A stretch of 64,000 nucleotides of DNA from Planctomycetaceae bacterium (lineage in GTDB: Bacteria > Planctomycetota > Planctomycetia > Planctomycetales > Planctomycetaceae): positions 62,001 to 126,000 of the forward strand of contig JAKFWA010000028.1 of NCBI GenBank assembly GCA_021732995.1. Direction: 5' to 3'. Below, in pieces: positions 38,719 through 48,235 of this stretch. A program made the translations under genes and the position numbers. The notes beneath the pieces are model-generated. The model ran no database searches. It was not told the origin of the DNA and saw nothing but the letters and a program-made list of their open reading frames with translations. The number at the start of each line of letters is the position of its first letter. The stretch's first letter is position 1.

Positions 38719-40149
38719 CTAGCTGCCCACTGCCACACTCTCTGGGAGTTGCTGCTTCACGCTGCGCGGCACTGCAACTGCCGCCGGTCCGCCGGGGACC
38801 AGACCATCGAACACCCCGGCCAACTGCCGAGTCAGTTCGCGTCGTTCAAACCGATTCACATCCCAACCCGTCACCATTGCCGGCAATGTCTCGGGCAAGA
38901 GATCAAGCGCCCCCCGAATGAGATAATCCGATATGCCTTGCAGGTCGGTCGGCAGAAACTGGTACGCACACGGGCACCCGTTGAGCAGTTCGCTGACTTC
39001 ACCGTGTGGAGCGATTGAAAGGATTGGCCGACCCAGAGCGAGGTATTCAAATGTCTTGGCTGGCATCACCCGGCTGGCCTCTTCGACGTCAGATAACAAG
39101 AGGCATTGCGCATCTGCGGATTGCATCAATTCAATCGCGCGGCCGTGTTCCAGATAGTTTTCACGCACGACGCGGCAGGGTAGACCGTTCAGGCGATCCA
39201 GGATCGCGTCTTGCTCATTGGTGCGGCGACCTGCGACGACCAGTTCCAGTTTGGCTCCCGTTTCCGGTTCCGTGGCGCAGACATACTGCATCGCCATCAC
39301 CAGCGGTTCAATTGAAGTGAGGTTCCACAGCGTGCCCACGTAGGCAATTCGGAAGCGGCCGTCTCGACGGTCGGGACCAGCGAGCGATGGCTGACGGCTC
39401 ACGGGGATATCGTTCGCGTCGAAACCGTTATAGATTTGTGTAACGCTGGCTCGACCTTGCGCCGCGGTGATGAGTTCCTTTAACGAATCAGCGCTGCGTC
39501 GCGTTGTGGCGACGACAGAACTCGCCTGACGCAGCACCTTGTTCTGCATCCGCCGCTGCAGCCATTGTGAGGCGTTCGACTTCTGGCGGTTCTCCTGATA
39601 TCGATTGCTGATCCCCCATTCGTCGCGATAGTCCAGCACCAGCGGCAGGCCGGAGCGGCGGCTCAGCTCGGCGCCGATCAGCAAAGACGAGAAGGGCGGA
39701 GCCGTCACAAAAATGGCATCGTGCGTTTGTTCAGACAGCAGACGCATGCCTTCGCGCACGGCCTGTGGGTACCACAGCACCTGCGCGTCGGGTTGCAGAA
39801 CCGCGTTGCCAGCTGCACGCACCAAACCTTTCAGCAATCGCTTGACTCCGCTGCGTTTGGACGCGGAACCGCCCGCACTGGCAGAGACCACATTTTTCAA
39901 CGCATAACCGGGTTCGTAGGTGCGCGCTCGACGGACGATTGTGGTCGCGGGAACTTCGCTGAGCAGCGTGGGATCCTGCAGCGGCACTGACGGGTTGGAG
40001 ACCGTCAACACCGAGCAATCCCAACCGAACTCAGGTAGGTACTTCACGAACTTCGTCACGCGCTGCACGCCCGCGCCGCCGCTGGGCGGAAACACATAGG
40101 CGATCACGAGCACTCTGCGCCGACGTTGCTGCGTTGTGAAATCAGCCAT
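38719..40149 (-). CDS. Glycosyltransferase, GT4 family
   Basis: 476 residues, no membrane helix. The N-terminal half begins VLVIAYVFPPSGGAGVQRVTKFVKYL, the acceptor-binding start of GT4 enzymes. The C-terminal half has RIAYVGTLWNLTSIEPLV and AKTFEYLALGRPILSIAP, with the EX7E-type donor region reduced. It probably adds one sugar to a surface glycan at the cytoplasmic face. It overlaps the preceding gene by 8 bases and is followed after 5 bases by the GT2 gene, so the three form an operon. Confidence 0.9.
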   Translation of the reverse strand: MADFTTQQRRRRVLVIAYVFPPSGGAGVQRVTKFVKYLPEFGWDCSVLTVSNPSVPLQDPTLLSEVPATTIVRRARTYEPGYALKNVVSASAGGSASKRSGVKRLLKGLVRAAGNAVLQPDAQVLWYPQAVREGMRLLSEQTHDAIFVTAPPFSSLLIGAELSRRSGLPLVLDYRDEWGISNRYQENRQKSNASQWLQRRMQNKVLRQASSVVATTRRSADSLKELITAAQGRASVTQIYNGFDANDIPVSRQPSLAGPDRRDGRFRIAYVGTLWNLTSIEPLVMAMQYVCATEPETGAKLELVVAGRRTNEQDAILDRLNGLPCRVVRENYLEHGRAIELMQSADAQCLLLSDVEEASRVMPAKTFEYLALGRPILSIAPHGEVSELLNGCPCAYQFLPTDLQGISDYLIRGALDLLPETLPAMVTGWDVNRFERRELTRQLAGVFDGLVPGGPAAVAVPRSVKQQLPESVAVGS

Positions 40150-41350
40150 GACTCACCGTCACATTTCGAGATTTGATCGATGGTTGCAGTTTGGTTGAAC
40201 TATGCGCCGAATTGAGCACTCGCAGCAGACTTGTCGCCGTGTCGTCCCAGGATTGCGGTACGTAGCTCTTCGCGCCGCTGGAGAAGATGGGATCCAGAAT
40301 GTCGAGCATCCCGGCGGTGAGTTCGGCCTGATTGTTCGACGCGACCAGAATTGAGTTCGTCGGTCCAGAGATCTCACTGATACTGCCGACGTTGGTCGCC
40401 ACAAACGGGGTTCCGCAGGCCAAGGACTCTCGCAGCACGTTCGGCAAGCCTTCTGACGTGCTGGCTAGAATGGTGGCGTCTGCCGCCTGGTACCACGTCG
40501 ACAACTCTGATTGCGCCACTGGCCCCGCGAAGTGCACGCTTTCACGGAGACCCAGTGAATGCACCAGTTCGCGAACTGGTTGCTCCATGGGGCCGGAGCC
40601 ACACAGGCAGAGCAGGGCGTCAGGTCGCGTCTCACGGACGGTGGCGAAAGACTTCACAATCAGGTCCAGTCGCTTGAGTTCCACCATGCGGCCGACCCAG
40701 ACGAAGACGGGTGGTGTTGTCAGCGACGGCACCGGCAATCCCAGACGCATCCGCGCCGCGATCTGATCACCTTGCCTGAAGTGAAGCCGATCAATGCCTT
40801 GATAGACGCAGTGCACTTTGGCCGGATCAACGCCCAGGCTGACGACAGGTTCTTTCAAGCCTTCGCTGACGGTGATGACGGCGTCCGCTTCCGTGAGCAC
40901 CTTCGCCACGCACTTCTTCCGGCGAGCGTTCTTCGGGAGCAGCAGGACATCCGAACCACCGACGATGATCGCTGACTTCGCCCCAGCTTCGCGAGCTGCT
41001 CGATTGCCGACCTCACCATCAGGATGAGCCCAGTAGCTCACTACCCAATCGAGATCGAAGCCGCGCTGCAGGCGACGGATTGAAGACTTCGTGCAGTGCC
41101 ACATCCACTCGCCGTAAGTGTGCTTCCAGAACTTCACCGGATACACGAAGCATGGCCACTCTGTCGGCAGGCACGTATTCAGCTCCGTATGCGGCTTGCG
41201 GCAGGATCGCGCGACATCGACCCACGTGCGCGGAGCCACAACACGCACATCACCTTGCCGAGCCAGCGCGTGACACAGTTCCCAGTTGAACGTGCCGCTA
41301 ACCGGTGCGGTCATGTGCGGATAAACGGTGCTATAGAAAAGGATGTTCAT
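40142..41350 (-). CDS. Glycosyltransferase, GT4 family
   Basis: 402 residues. N-terminal MNILFYSTVYPHMTAPVSGTF; C-terminal donor domain VFVWVGRMVELKRLDLIVKSF and the EX7E motif in EGLPNVLRESLACGTPFVAT. Typical of GT4 enzymes related to WcaL/RfaB-like transferases. Donor and acceptor are not readable. Its 3' end overlaps the next GT4 gene by 8 bases; its start lies 31 bases after the upstream GT4 gene. Confidence 0.92.
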   Translation of the reverse strand: MNILFYSTVYPHMTAPVSGTFNWELCHALARQGDVRVVAPRTWVDVARSCRKPHTELNTCLPTEWPCFVYPVKFWKHTYGEWMWHCTKSSIRRLQRGFDLDWVVSYWAHPDGEVGNRAAREAGAKSAIIVGGSDVLLLPKNARRKKCVAKVLTEADAVITVSEGLKEPVVSLGVDPAKVHCVYQGIDRLHFRQGDQIAARMRLGLPVPSLTTPPVFVWVGRMVELKRLDLIVKSFATVRETRPDALLCLCGSGPMEQPVRELVHSLGLRESVHFAGPVAQSELSTWYQAADATILASTSEGLPNVLRESLACGTPFVATNVGSISEISGPTNSILVASNNQAELTAGMLDILDPIFSSGAKSYVPQSWDDTATSLLRVLNSAHSSTKLQPSIKSRNVTVSHG

Positions 41351-41381
41351 GACTCGGTTGATCGCAATGAACCCGCGAGGA

Positions 41382-42533
41382 TCACGTTGATTTGGCTGCC
41401 AGCAGTTCGTCGTAAAGGGACTCGTACTGCTGCAGCATGTGTTTCACGTTGAAGTGCTGTTCGACTCGCTGACGCGCCAGCTCACCCATCACCGGCCAGC
41501 TAGCGGAGTCGGCCAGCATGGCCTTCATCGCGGTAGCCAGTTGTTCGGGGTCGCAGGACGGAACCAGCTTGCCGGTCTTGCCATCCACCACGACTTCCGG
41601 GTTTCCGCCCACATCTGTCGCAACGATGGGCAGGCCGACGGCCATCGCTTCGAGCAGCGTCAGCGAGATCCCTTCAGACTTCGATGACGACACAAAGAAC
41701 GCGGCTTCACCCAGCAACGCCGGGATGTCATGACGCTCGCCGAGGAACTCGACGTTGTTCTCCAGACCCAGCTCGCGAGCGAGTTCCTTCAACGCATTCG
41801 CTTCACGGCCATTGCCGACGATCCGCAGACGGAAGTCGGGCACGTCGCGTACGACGAGGCTGGTTGCTCGCAACAAAGTGGCGAAGTCTTTCTCTGGAGA
41901 CAGTCGTGCGACGCTGATGGCGACGGGTTGGTTGATTGGACCTCGGAAAGCGAACCGCGTCAGGTCAATGCCGTTCCAGATGGCCTGCATGCGGCGAGCG
42001 GAAAGGCGGTCGTCGTCCTGACACAGACGCGTCGCGTCTTCGGACACGCCGATGACACGATCTGCAAAACGATTGGCGAGGCGGAACTGCCACTTGGCTT
42101 TCCAACTGGCTCCGCAGCCCCGGCCATGTTGAGTGTTCACAATGACGGGCACGCCGGCCCACTTGGCCGCCGCGGTTGCGTAGAAATGCGCGAGCGTATT
42201 GTGGCTGTGCACGACATCGACCTGTTCGTCGGCCAGCAGTTTGGAGAGACGACGGGCTCGCGACAGTTTGCCGCGCGGGCCTTCTTCCAGAATGGTGGAG
42301 ACCTTCCAGCCTTGCTGCTTCAAGTCTTCCGCCGGTTGGCCGAGTTGATCGAGAGCGATGAAACGCAGATCAAAACGATCGCGGTTGCAGTGGCGTCCGA
42401 ATTCGACCAGCAGACGCTCGAGCCCTCCCGTCAGCAACGTCATGCTGATGTGGCAAACTCGGATGCGATGTTGCCCGACCTTCTGGTGGTCGGCCAGTCG
42501 CAGAATCGATGGTGCATCAAGTGTTGAAGTCAT
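41382..42533 (-). CDS. Glycosyltransferase, GT4 family
   Basis: 383 residues. N-terminal RVCHISMTLLTGGLERLLVEFGRH and VDVVHSHNTLAHFYA; C-terminal AISVARLSPEKDFATLLRA and the EX7E motif in SEGISLTLLEAMAVGLPIVATDVGG. A soluble GT4 enzyme. The ATG at 42533 is chosen because the fold starts about 30 residues later and the 61-codon extension upstream looks non-coding; no good ribosome site is seen. It is probably the first gene of the four-gene glycosyltransferase operon. Confidence 0.92.
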   Translation of the reverse strand: MTSTLDAPSILRLADHQKVGQHRIRVCHISMTLLTGGLERLLVEFGRHCNRDRFDLRFIALDQLGQPAEDLKQQGWKVSTILEEGPRGKLSRARRLSKLLADEQVDVVHSHNTLAHFYATAAAKWAGVPVIVNTQHGRGCGASWKAKWQFRLANRFADRVIGVSEDATRLCQDDDRLSARRMQAIWNGIDLTRFAFRGPINQPVAISVARLSPEKDFATLLRATSLVVRDVPDFRLRIVGNGREANALKELARELGLENNVEFLGERHDIPALLGEAAFFVSSSKSEGISLTLLEAMAVGLPIVATDVGGNPEVVVDGKTGKLVPSCDPEQLATAMKAMLADSASWPVMGELARQRVEQHFNVKHMLQQYESLYDELLAAKST

Positions 42534-42767
42534 GAGTCTGATGGAGCTGATCGTGTTGAGGAAAACAGATCTGCCAGCGGCGGAGTTCGCGCCAGTGCGC
42601 GACACTGCTCCGTATCGAGACTCTAGGTTGCACTCTCTACGCGGTCGGAAGACTCCGCGCGGCCGCACGTATTTCGCGACTAATCCATCCGGCTCAATCC
42701 ACCTGACCGGACTCAACCCTTCCGGTTAATCCGGATATATCGAGTCTGCGGGGAGTACTTGGCTGGG

Positions 42768-45128
42768 CTAATTGACGTGCATGAGTTCATTTGAACTCAA
42801 CAGTACTTGAGCATACTGCTCCCACGCGGTGAGTTGCCTGTTTTCTGCGTCCGCGGGCGGAGTTTGCAGAAATGCGAGGCCGAGGGCTCGCTCCTGCTCC
42901 GTCACCGGGCGGGCGTAGAGCAACTGGTAAGCTCGCTCGATGCGGGCCGCGTCATCGGTTGCCTCCCTCTGCAGACGAGCGGCCAGCGCCTTGGCGCGCG
43001 CGACCATGAAGGGGCTGTTCAGCGCGAAGAGGAACTGCTGCGGCACGATGCTGGATGTACGGCCTTCGCTGGTCGCTCGCGGCAACGGAAAGTCGAACAG
43101 CCGCAGAAAGGCGTCGGAACTAAAATGGTCCCCGTTACGGCTGACGGCGGCGTAGAGCGTCCTGCGACGACCATCCATCGGACTCACCGGCGGACCGCCC
43201 AGTTGAGTTTCCAGCTCTCCTGAAACTGACAGCAGCGCATCGCGCCACGCTTCGACATCCATGCGTCGAGGGCTCGTTCGCCACAGCAAACGGTTGTCGC
43301 CGTCAACCGCGAAGGCTGCGGAATTCATCTGGCTGCTCTGCCGGTACGTTGCTGACATGACGATCAGCCGCTGCAGGCGCTTCAGGGACCAGGCTTTAGT
43401 CGGTGATGGTGATTGCGGCACGTCGATACCAGAGAATTCCGCAGCCAGCCAGTCGAGCAGTTCGGGATGCGAGGGTTTCTCGCCGACAATTCCGAAGTTG
43501 CTCGGCGTGCGGACCAGTCCGGCTCCAAAGTGTTGCTGCCAGATGCGGTTGACAATGACACGAGCCGTCAGCGGGTTCTGCGAACTGACTAGCGCCTGCG
43601 CGAGTTCCTGTCGACCGCTGCCTTGCTGAAACGATGAGGTTCCTTCGTCGGCGAGCAAACGCAGAAACCGGCGCGGCGCGATCGGTCCAGGTTTGCGAAG
43701 GTTGCCGCGAATGGCCAGATGCATGTCGCGATTGCCGCTGTCGTTGATGACGTGAGCCGCATCGAACGGCGGTGGTGCAGTCTTCCTCAGTTGCTCAAGC
43801 TTGGCTTTCAACTCGCTGAGTTCCTGCTGTTCAGCGTCAGTCAGTTGTCGCTTGTCCTTCTTGCGGGCGACCTCCAGCTCGCGGTGCTTTTGCTCGGTGT
43901 CTTTGATGAGTTGCTGATGATCCTTGAAGGCCTTCACGACTTCTGGCGGCGCCAGCGGATGCTCAGCCAGACGGCCGTTGTTGAAGACTCCCGCCAAGGA
44001 GTAGTAGTCCAGTTGAGGAATTGGATCGAACTTGTGGTCATGACATCGGGCGCACGAGACAGTCAGCCCCAGGATGCCGCGCGAGAGCGTGTCGACTCGA
44101 TCATCCAGTGTCTCAGACATCGCTTGGGCCGTTGCGTCGGGGTCGCCACCATCCGAAATGTACGTGGGCCCCAGCGCCAGGAACCCAGTTGCGACGGCTT
44201 GTTCGGGATCGATCAGATCACCAGCAATCTGCAGCTTGATGAAGTCATCAAACGGCACGTCGCGATTCAGAGCTGCGACCACCCAGTCCCTGTATCGCCA
44301 AGCATGGGGCAACGCGGCTCCATCAAGGAAGCCGCCGAAGCCATCGCTGTAACGTGCCACATCCAGCCAGTGCCGCCCCCAGCGCTCGCCGTAATGCGGT
44401 GAATCGAGCAACCGATCTACGAGTTTTTCATAGGCCGCATCGGGCGACTGGTCGTACTCACGCAGGAATGCGGCAACTTCCTCGGGCGTTGGCAGCAGGC
44501 CAGTGAGATCAATCGAAAGTCGTCGGATGAGCGTCCGCGGTTCGGCGGTGGCGGATGGTTGCAGCTCAGCGGCTTCCAGCCTGGCTAGGACGAAGTGATC
44601 TAACGCATTCTTTGGCCACGTGGCCTGAGTGACGGTCGGCGGAGCCGATCGGCGAACGGGTTGCCACGCCCAATGGGATGCCCGGATCTGTTTCCAGTCG
44701 TAGACCTTCGGAGCTGCTTCCGTGGTCTCGCGGTCACTCGGCCAAGGGGCACCAATCTGGATCCATTTAGATAGCACCGCGATCTGATCTTCGCGCAGCT
44801 TGCGGCTCGGTGGCATCTCGAACGACTGCCAGCGGACAGACTGAATGAGTGCGCTCTCGTCCGGCTTTCCGACGACGATTGCAGGGCCGGAATCTCCGCC
44901 CTTCAACAGGGCAGCGCGCGAGTCCAGCTTCAAGCCGCCTCGCAGCTTCTTCGCTCCGTTACTGTGACACTCAAAGCAATGCTCAATCAGCAATGGGCGG
45001 ACTTTCGCCTCGAAGAACTCCAACTGTTCGGGAGTCGGTGCCATGTCTTCAGCGACGACCGACCGGCAAGCGGACAGGCACAACAGAGCTATGCAGAACT
45101 GCCTTAGTCGTCGCCGAAGTAGCATCAT
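42768..45128 (-). CDS. Planctomycete cytochrome c-like/DUF1549/DUF1553 protein
   Basis: 786 residues with a signal peptide ending near SVVAED. N-terminal PSCyt1-type region with FEAKVRPLLIEHCFECHSNG (heme motif CFECH) and ALIQSVRWQSFEMPPSRKL. Then DUF1549 (LIRRLSIDLTGLLPTPEEVAAF, HYGERWGRHWLDVARYSD), a second motif CARCHDHKFDPI, a Lys/Glu-rich helix, and DUF1553 (ARVIVNRIWQQHFGAGLVRTPSNFG, LDWLAAEF). This is the full-length form of the family also seen at 20005-21840, which lacks PSCyt1. The function is unestablished. The usual partner, a DUF1501 protein, is absent here. Of two adjacent ATGs the first is used. Confidence 0.93.
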   Translation of the reverse strand: MMLLRRRLRQFCIALLCLSACRSVVAEDMAPTPEQLEFFEAKVRPLLIEHCFECHSNGAKKLRGGLKLDSRAALLKGGDSGPAIVVGKPDESALIQSVRWQSFEMPPSRKLREDQIAVLSKWIQIGAPWPSDRETTEAAPKVYDWKQIRASHWAWQPVRRSAPPTVTQATWPKNALDHFVLARLEAAELQPSATAEPRTLIRRLSIDLTGLLPTPEEVAAFLREYDQSPDAAYEKLVDRLLDSPHYGERWGRHWLDVARYSDGFGGFLDGAALPHAWRYRDWVVAALNRDVPFDDFIKLQIAGDLIDPEQAVATGFLALGPTYISDGGDPDATAQAMSETLDDRVDTLSRGILGLTVSCARCHDHKFDPIPQLDYYSLAGVFNNGRLAEHPLAPPEVVKAFKDHQQLIKDTEQKHRELEVARKKDKRQLTDAEQQELSELKAKLEQLRKTAPPPFDAAHVINDSGNRDMHLAIRGNLRKPGPIAPRRFLRLLADEGTSSFQQGSGRQELAQALVSSQNPLTARVIVNRIWQQHFGAGLVRTPSNFGIVGEKPSHPELLDWLAAEFSGIDVPQSPSPTKAWSLKRLQRLIVMSATYRQSSQMNSAAFAVDGDNRLLWRTSPRRMDVEAWRDALLSVSGELETQLGGPPVSPMDGRRRTLYAAVSRNGDHFSSDAFLRLFDFPLPRATSEGRTSSIVPQQFLFALNSPFMVARAKALAARLQREATDDAARIERAYQLLYARPVTEQERALGLAFLQTPPADAENRQLTAWEQYAQVLLSSNELMHVN

Positions 45129-45196
45129 CGCGAGCGTTCTCCCGCCGTTGGCTGAGTTTTCACAGCGCAAAGAGTACGCGATGACGGCGACGAGCG

Positions 45197-46876
45197 TCAG
45201 CTCGAGGTCTGCGGCATCAGCAGTTCTCCCAGTGGTTCACGTACTTCATGCACCAGGTAGGAGCCGGATCGGTAGATGACCGGGTGCGACCACGGATAGG
45301 AGTTTTTTTGTCGGGGGTATTTAGGCGGCGGGCCTTGAGGTCCTGCCCGTCCGACCGCTTCAGCGTCGGCTCGGCTCATACCTAAGGACAATAGATCACT
45401 GACCACGTACCGATGATGAGACGCGGCGAGTTCCTTGAGCATTGTCTGGTGATCCTCAGGCAGATACACGGCGATCTCGTAGAAATAAACAAAGCGTGTT
45501 GGCGGATGCGACCGCAGTCGTTCGTAGAGCCACACACAGTCGCTGTTGAAGCCGCAGACCTCACGAGGCCCGGCTCCTCGCTGTTCCAGGAACTCAGCGA
45601 TGCGTTCCATGTCCGCTCGCCGCGGGTTCGTGAAGTGTGCCAGCCGATCCTGAGTCTCCACTGTGGAGGCTGTCGTCACGCAAGTGGGCCACAGCTTGAG
45701 TCGCTCGATCTGCCGGAGTGGGGTCGCTCGAACCGCAAGCACGAGAAACAGGCAACTGGCTGTTGTGACCAGCTTGCGTTGCGGCAGCTTCGCGACCCAG
45801 GTTCCAGTGACGACGACGGCCAGCAACACGAGCGGACCATGCACGTAGTCAAACAAGTGCTGCAATCCAAAGCCGTGAGCCAGCGATGCCAGATAGATCG
45901 CGGCTAAACCGGCTGAAAACAGGCTACGCGTAGATTGAGGCTGGTCGGCGGGTTCGGTCGGTTTACGGATCAGATTCAGGATGGACGTGACGGCGATAGG
46001 CACGGCGAGCAGGTGCAGCCAGAACCACGGAGCCATGCGTGCTGCGGTGGAGTTGAATCGTGACAGCGTCCAGTGAGTTCGACCTGCGGCGAGGTACTTC
46101 GGGTTCCAGACCCGCAATGTCTCGATGAACGCGGGCCAGGCGCCTGTGGCCATGAGCCAACCAACTCCCGCCACTCCGACGATAATTCCGCCGAGAACCA
46201 GCGGAATGCTCTCGATCAGGTATCGCTTGCGGCTGGTCGATGCCACTAAACCAGTGACCCAGCAGGCGGCGCCGATCAGCAGCACATACGGTTTGATCCA
46301 GACGCCGCAGCCCCAGATCAGGCCTTCGATTACAGCCATCAGCCTGGACGGATGAGCTTGCTCGACGGCACGGAGTCGCAGGTATCCGGCAACCAGAATT
46401 GGCGCCAGCATCCAGGTATCGCGTTGGCAATGAATCCATTCGGATGCACCCAGATAGAACAGCGCACATCCCGCGACGATCCAGATCCCGGCGGCTCGGT
46501 TGGCGCCAACTTTTTGAGACAACAAGTAAGTGGCCATCAGAGTGATTGACAGCAGCAGCAGGTCGAAGGTCCGCAGGGCCTCGGTACTGGTACCTCCCAC
46601 TGCTCTGACTGCGCGATGGATCCAGACGACTCCGGGAAAATTAGGCTCCAGGATGTCCCGATACAGGACATCGCCTTCGCCGAGGAGCCGCGCCTGCAGG
46701 TCGAACAGGATCGCGTCATTCGTCAATGGCATCCTCAGGAATTGAGGAATGCCGACGATTAGAACGAGCAGCAATGCGGCGACGCTCCAGCCACCCCGCG
46801 TCTTTGGTTTCGGATGTTCGGGATGCTCGTAAGTCACAACAGCCTTGTTGGATGGGATCGTTGCGAGGGCGGTCAT
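45197..46876 (-). CDS. Polytopic membrane protein, probable GT-C glycosyltransferase
   Basis: 559 residues. About ten membrane helices, with an early acidic loop between helix 1 and 2 (LTNDAILFDLQARLLGEGDVLYRDILEPNFPG) that fits GT-C enzymes using polyprenyl-phosphate sugars. The last 170 residues form a soluble, probably periplasmic part with YEIAVYLPEDHQTMLKELAA. The ATG at 46876 is chosen because the cytoplasmic N-terminus and helix 1 follow; the 57-codon extension is unlikely. It lies between the DUF1549 gene and the divergent plus-strand glycan genes. Confidence 0.78.
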   Translation of the reverse strand: MTALATIPSNKAVVTYEHPEHPKPKTRGGWSVAALLLVLIVGIPQFLRMPLTNDAILFDLQARLLGEGDVLYRDILEPNFPGVVWIHRAVRAVGGTSTEALRTFDLLLLSITLMATYLLSQKVGANRAAGIWIVAGCALFYLGASEWIHCQRDTWMLAPILVAGYLRLRAVEQAHPSRLMAVIEGLIWGCGVWIKPYVLLIGAACWVTGLVASTSRKRYLIESIPLVLGGIIVGVAGVGWLMATGAWPAFIETLRVWNPKYLAAGRTHWTLSRFNSTAARMAPWFWLHLLAVPIAVTSILNLIRKPTEPADQPQSTRSLFSAGLAAIYLASLAHGFGLQHLFDYVHGPLVLLAVVVTGTWVAKLPQRKLVTTASCLFLVLAVRATPLRQIERLKLWPTCVTTASTVETQDRLAHFTNPRRADMERIAEFLEQRGAGPREVCGFNSDCVWLYERLRSHPPTRFVYFYEIAVYLPEDHQTMLKELAASHHRYVVSDLLSLGMSRADAEAVGRAGPQGPPPKYPRQKNSYPWSHPVIYRSGSYLVHEVREPLGELLMPQTSS

Positions 46877-47124
46877 GAAGGGCAGCGTGTGAGAAAAAGT
46901 GACCAGAAGGGTCGGTATGGAACCTGCGAGCGAACTTCGTTCCACGCGGGGTTCTGTAGGCAGATTCAGAACATCTGCATCACGACGTTGGCGGCGCTGG
47001 CGCGCACTGCTAACGGCGGGACACACTCGCTGGTGAGTCATCCGCATTGCGGCGGGCTCTCCTGAGTTTGTCCGAAGTTCGTTGGTTTCTGTTAGTTCCG
47101 TAAGTCACGTGGGTTGTGTTTTAT

Positions 47125-48225
47125 ATGCTGCGTAGCAATCACGATTTCCGCAAATCGCCCAGCGTGCCACCGCGTGCCACGACCGAAGAATTCGTGTCAG
47201 TGGTGCTGCCGGTCTTCAACGAAGTGGCCGTGCTCGACCGTCTGCTTGCGGAAGTTGTGGCCGCCTTGCGTGAGACGCTGCTGGAGTACGAAATCGTCTT
47301 CGTCAACGATGGCTCGACGGACGGCAGTGCTGAAGCCCTCGATCGTCTGGCGGCTCAGAACAGTCGTGTGCGTGTGATTCACTTCTCACGCAACTTTGGC
47401 CATCAGCCAGCGGTTCAGGCCGGATTGTTAGCCGCACGCGGCAGTGCAGTTGTCGTGATGGACTCAGACCTGCAGGACGACCCGCGCGCCATCATCTCGT
47501 TTATCGAGAAGTGGCGCGACGGTTATGACGTCGTCTTCGCGGTCCGCACGAATCGCAAAGAGAATCCGGTGAAACGTAGCTTGTTCTACGCGTTCTACCG
47601 GTTGCTCGAACGCATCTCCGAACCGCACATTCCCGTCGATGCCGGCAACTTTGGTCTGATCGACCGCCGCGTGTGTGATGAACTGGTGGCATTGCCCGAG
47701 TTCTCGCGATTCTATCCTGGACTCCGACACTGGGTCGGGTTTCGCCAGACGGGTGTGCCTGTGGAACGCGGTGCTCGTCACGACGATCAGCCGCGAGTGT
47801 CCTTCTGGGGACTCGTGCGACTGGCCAAGACTGCCATCTTCTCGTTTTCAACGGTGCCTTTGACGCTGTTCTACATGGTCGCGGCGCTGTCCTGTCTGGT
47901 GTGCCTGGGCCTGACAGGCTTCACGCTCTACCACCGGCTATGGACGGGTTACGCGACGCCGGGCTGGGCGTCGGGACTGATCACGGCGTCCTTCTTCGGG
48001 ATGTTGAACGCGCTCGGCATTGCGGTCCTCGGTGAGTACGTGGTGCGGATTTTTGATCAAGTCCGGGCGCGACCGCAGTTCATCGTCGAACGCACTCAGA
48101 ACTCTGAGTCACCGATCGCTCATACTCAAAATGTCTCAACGATCGAGCATCGACAACTACTCCGCGAGCCTGAGCCTGAACTTTTGAAATCAATCGAATC
48201 TGCCGATTCGCCCTACGAGAGTTAA
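47125..48225 (+). CDS. Polyprenyl-phosphate glycosyltransferase, GT2 (GtrB/ArnC-like)
   Basis: 366 residues. GT-A domain of the dolichyl-phosphate mannose synthase type: VSVVLPVFNEVAVLDRLLAE, VFVNDGSTDGS, HFSRNFGHQPAVQAGL, VVMDSDLQDDP, and the DxGNFGLIDRR segment. Two C-terminal membrane helices (FSTVPLTLFYMVAALSCLVC and SGLITASFFGMLNALGIAVL). It probably makes the lipid-linked sugar that the GT-C proteins next to it use. A GTG three codons upstream is an alternative start. It is the first gene of a five-gene plus-strand run. Confidence 0.94.
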   Translation: MLRSNHDFRKSPSVPPRATTEEFVSVVLPVFNEVAVLDRLLAEVVAALRETLLEYEIVFVNDGSTDGSAEALDRLAAQNSRVRVIHFSRNFGHQPAVQAGLLAARGSAVVVMDSDLQDDPRAIISFIEKWRDGYDVVFAVRTNRKENPVKRSLFYAFYRLLERISEPHIPVDAGNFGLIDRRVCDELVALPEFSRFYPGLRHWVGFRQTGVPVERGARHDDQPRVSFWGLVRLAKTAIFSFSTVPLTLFYMVAALSCLVCLGLTGFTLYHRLWTGYATPGWASGLITASFFGMLNALGIAVLGEYVVRIFDQVRARPQFIVERTQNSESPIAHTQNVSTIEHRQLLREPEPELLKSIESADSPYES

Positions 48226-48235
48226 CGACTTCACT